Source: Clostridiales bacterium
GTDB lineage: Bacteria > Bacillota > Clostridia > Oscillospirales > Oscillospiraceae
Direction of reading: 5' to 3'
NCBI GenBank assembly: GCA_029098065.1
Contig: JAQXNP010000037.1
Coordinates: forward strand, 1-13,160
Length of the DNA stretch: 13,160 bases
Positions 13,139-13,160 of the stretch are shown piece after piece. The notes beneath the pieces are model-generated. The model was not told the DNA's origin. It saw only the letters and a list, made by a program, of their open reading frames with translations, and searched no databases. The position numbers were made by a program, and so were the translations under genes. How positions within the stretch are numbered: position 1 is the stretch's first letter; each line of letters starts with the position of its first letter.

Positions 13139-13160
13139 ATGCTCCGGCGGCCCTCTCCCC

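Overview
This window looks like a chromosomal segment of a spore-forming, moderately GC-rich Clostridia member, possibly an Oscillospiraceae relative such as the Flavonifractor group. That placement is inferred from strong GGAGG-type ribosome sites, sigma-A-like promoters with 17-bp spacers, TTG starts, a four-cysteine L32 and a Cys/Gly-rich coat-like small protein. It is not a database result. Most genes are housekeeping. I see no phage, insertion sequence, CRISPR array or defence island.

Layout. 1-300: a short basic ORF (44 aa) and a strong hairpin. 300-870: a minus-strand tRNA-Pro(UGG) gene followed upstream by tandemly duplicated, decaying copies of the same tRNA and promoter unit. 1006-1931: trmB (tRNA m7G46 methyltransferase) and a 49-aa Cys/Gly/Trp protein with a poly-Ile core, closed by a strong terminator. 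2039-3811 (minus): a 590-aa membrane-anchored protein of unknown function, very probably starting at TTG. 3945-7068 (minus): one operon, der-plsY-gpsA, with a promoter at 7040-7068 and a terminator at 3945-3973. It joins a ribosome-assembly GTPase to two consecutive glycerol-phosphate steps of phospholipid synthesis. 7144-8001 (minus): the yceD-rpmF operon with a consensus promoter and terminator. 8010-9029 (plus): a divergently transcribed RluA-family pseudouridine synthase. 9080-13138 (plus): a polyamine ABC importer operon, potA-potB-potC-potD, with its own promoter, a hairpin leader, overlapping genes and a terminator.

The most notable observation is in the polyamine operon. potA is interrupted by an in-frame TAA exactly where the conserved Tyr after the Q-loop Gln should be, while the frame on both sides and potB, potC and potD look intact. 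It is either a recent nonsense mutation that kills the importer's ATPase, a sequence error, or (less likely) a gene expressed in two pieces or by readthrough. The second is the tRNA-Pro neighbourhood. Two tRNA 5' halves keep pairable D-arms and the TTTGGGA anticodon loop but lose tRNA character directly after it. The two duplicated promoters carry a palindrome in the -35/-10 spacer whose arms have changed in a pairing-preserving way. No wholly new system is evident.
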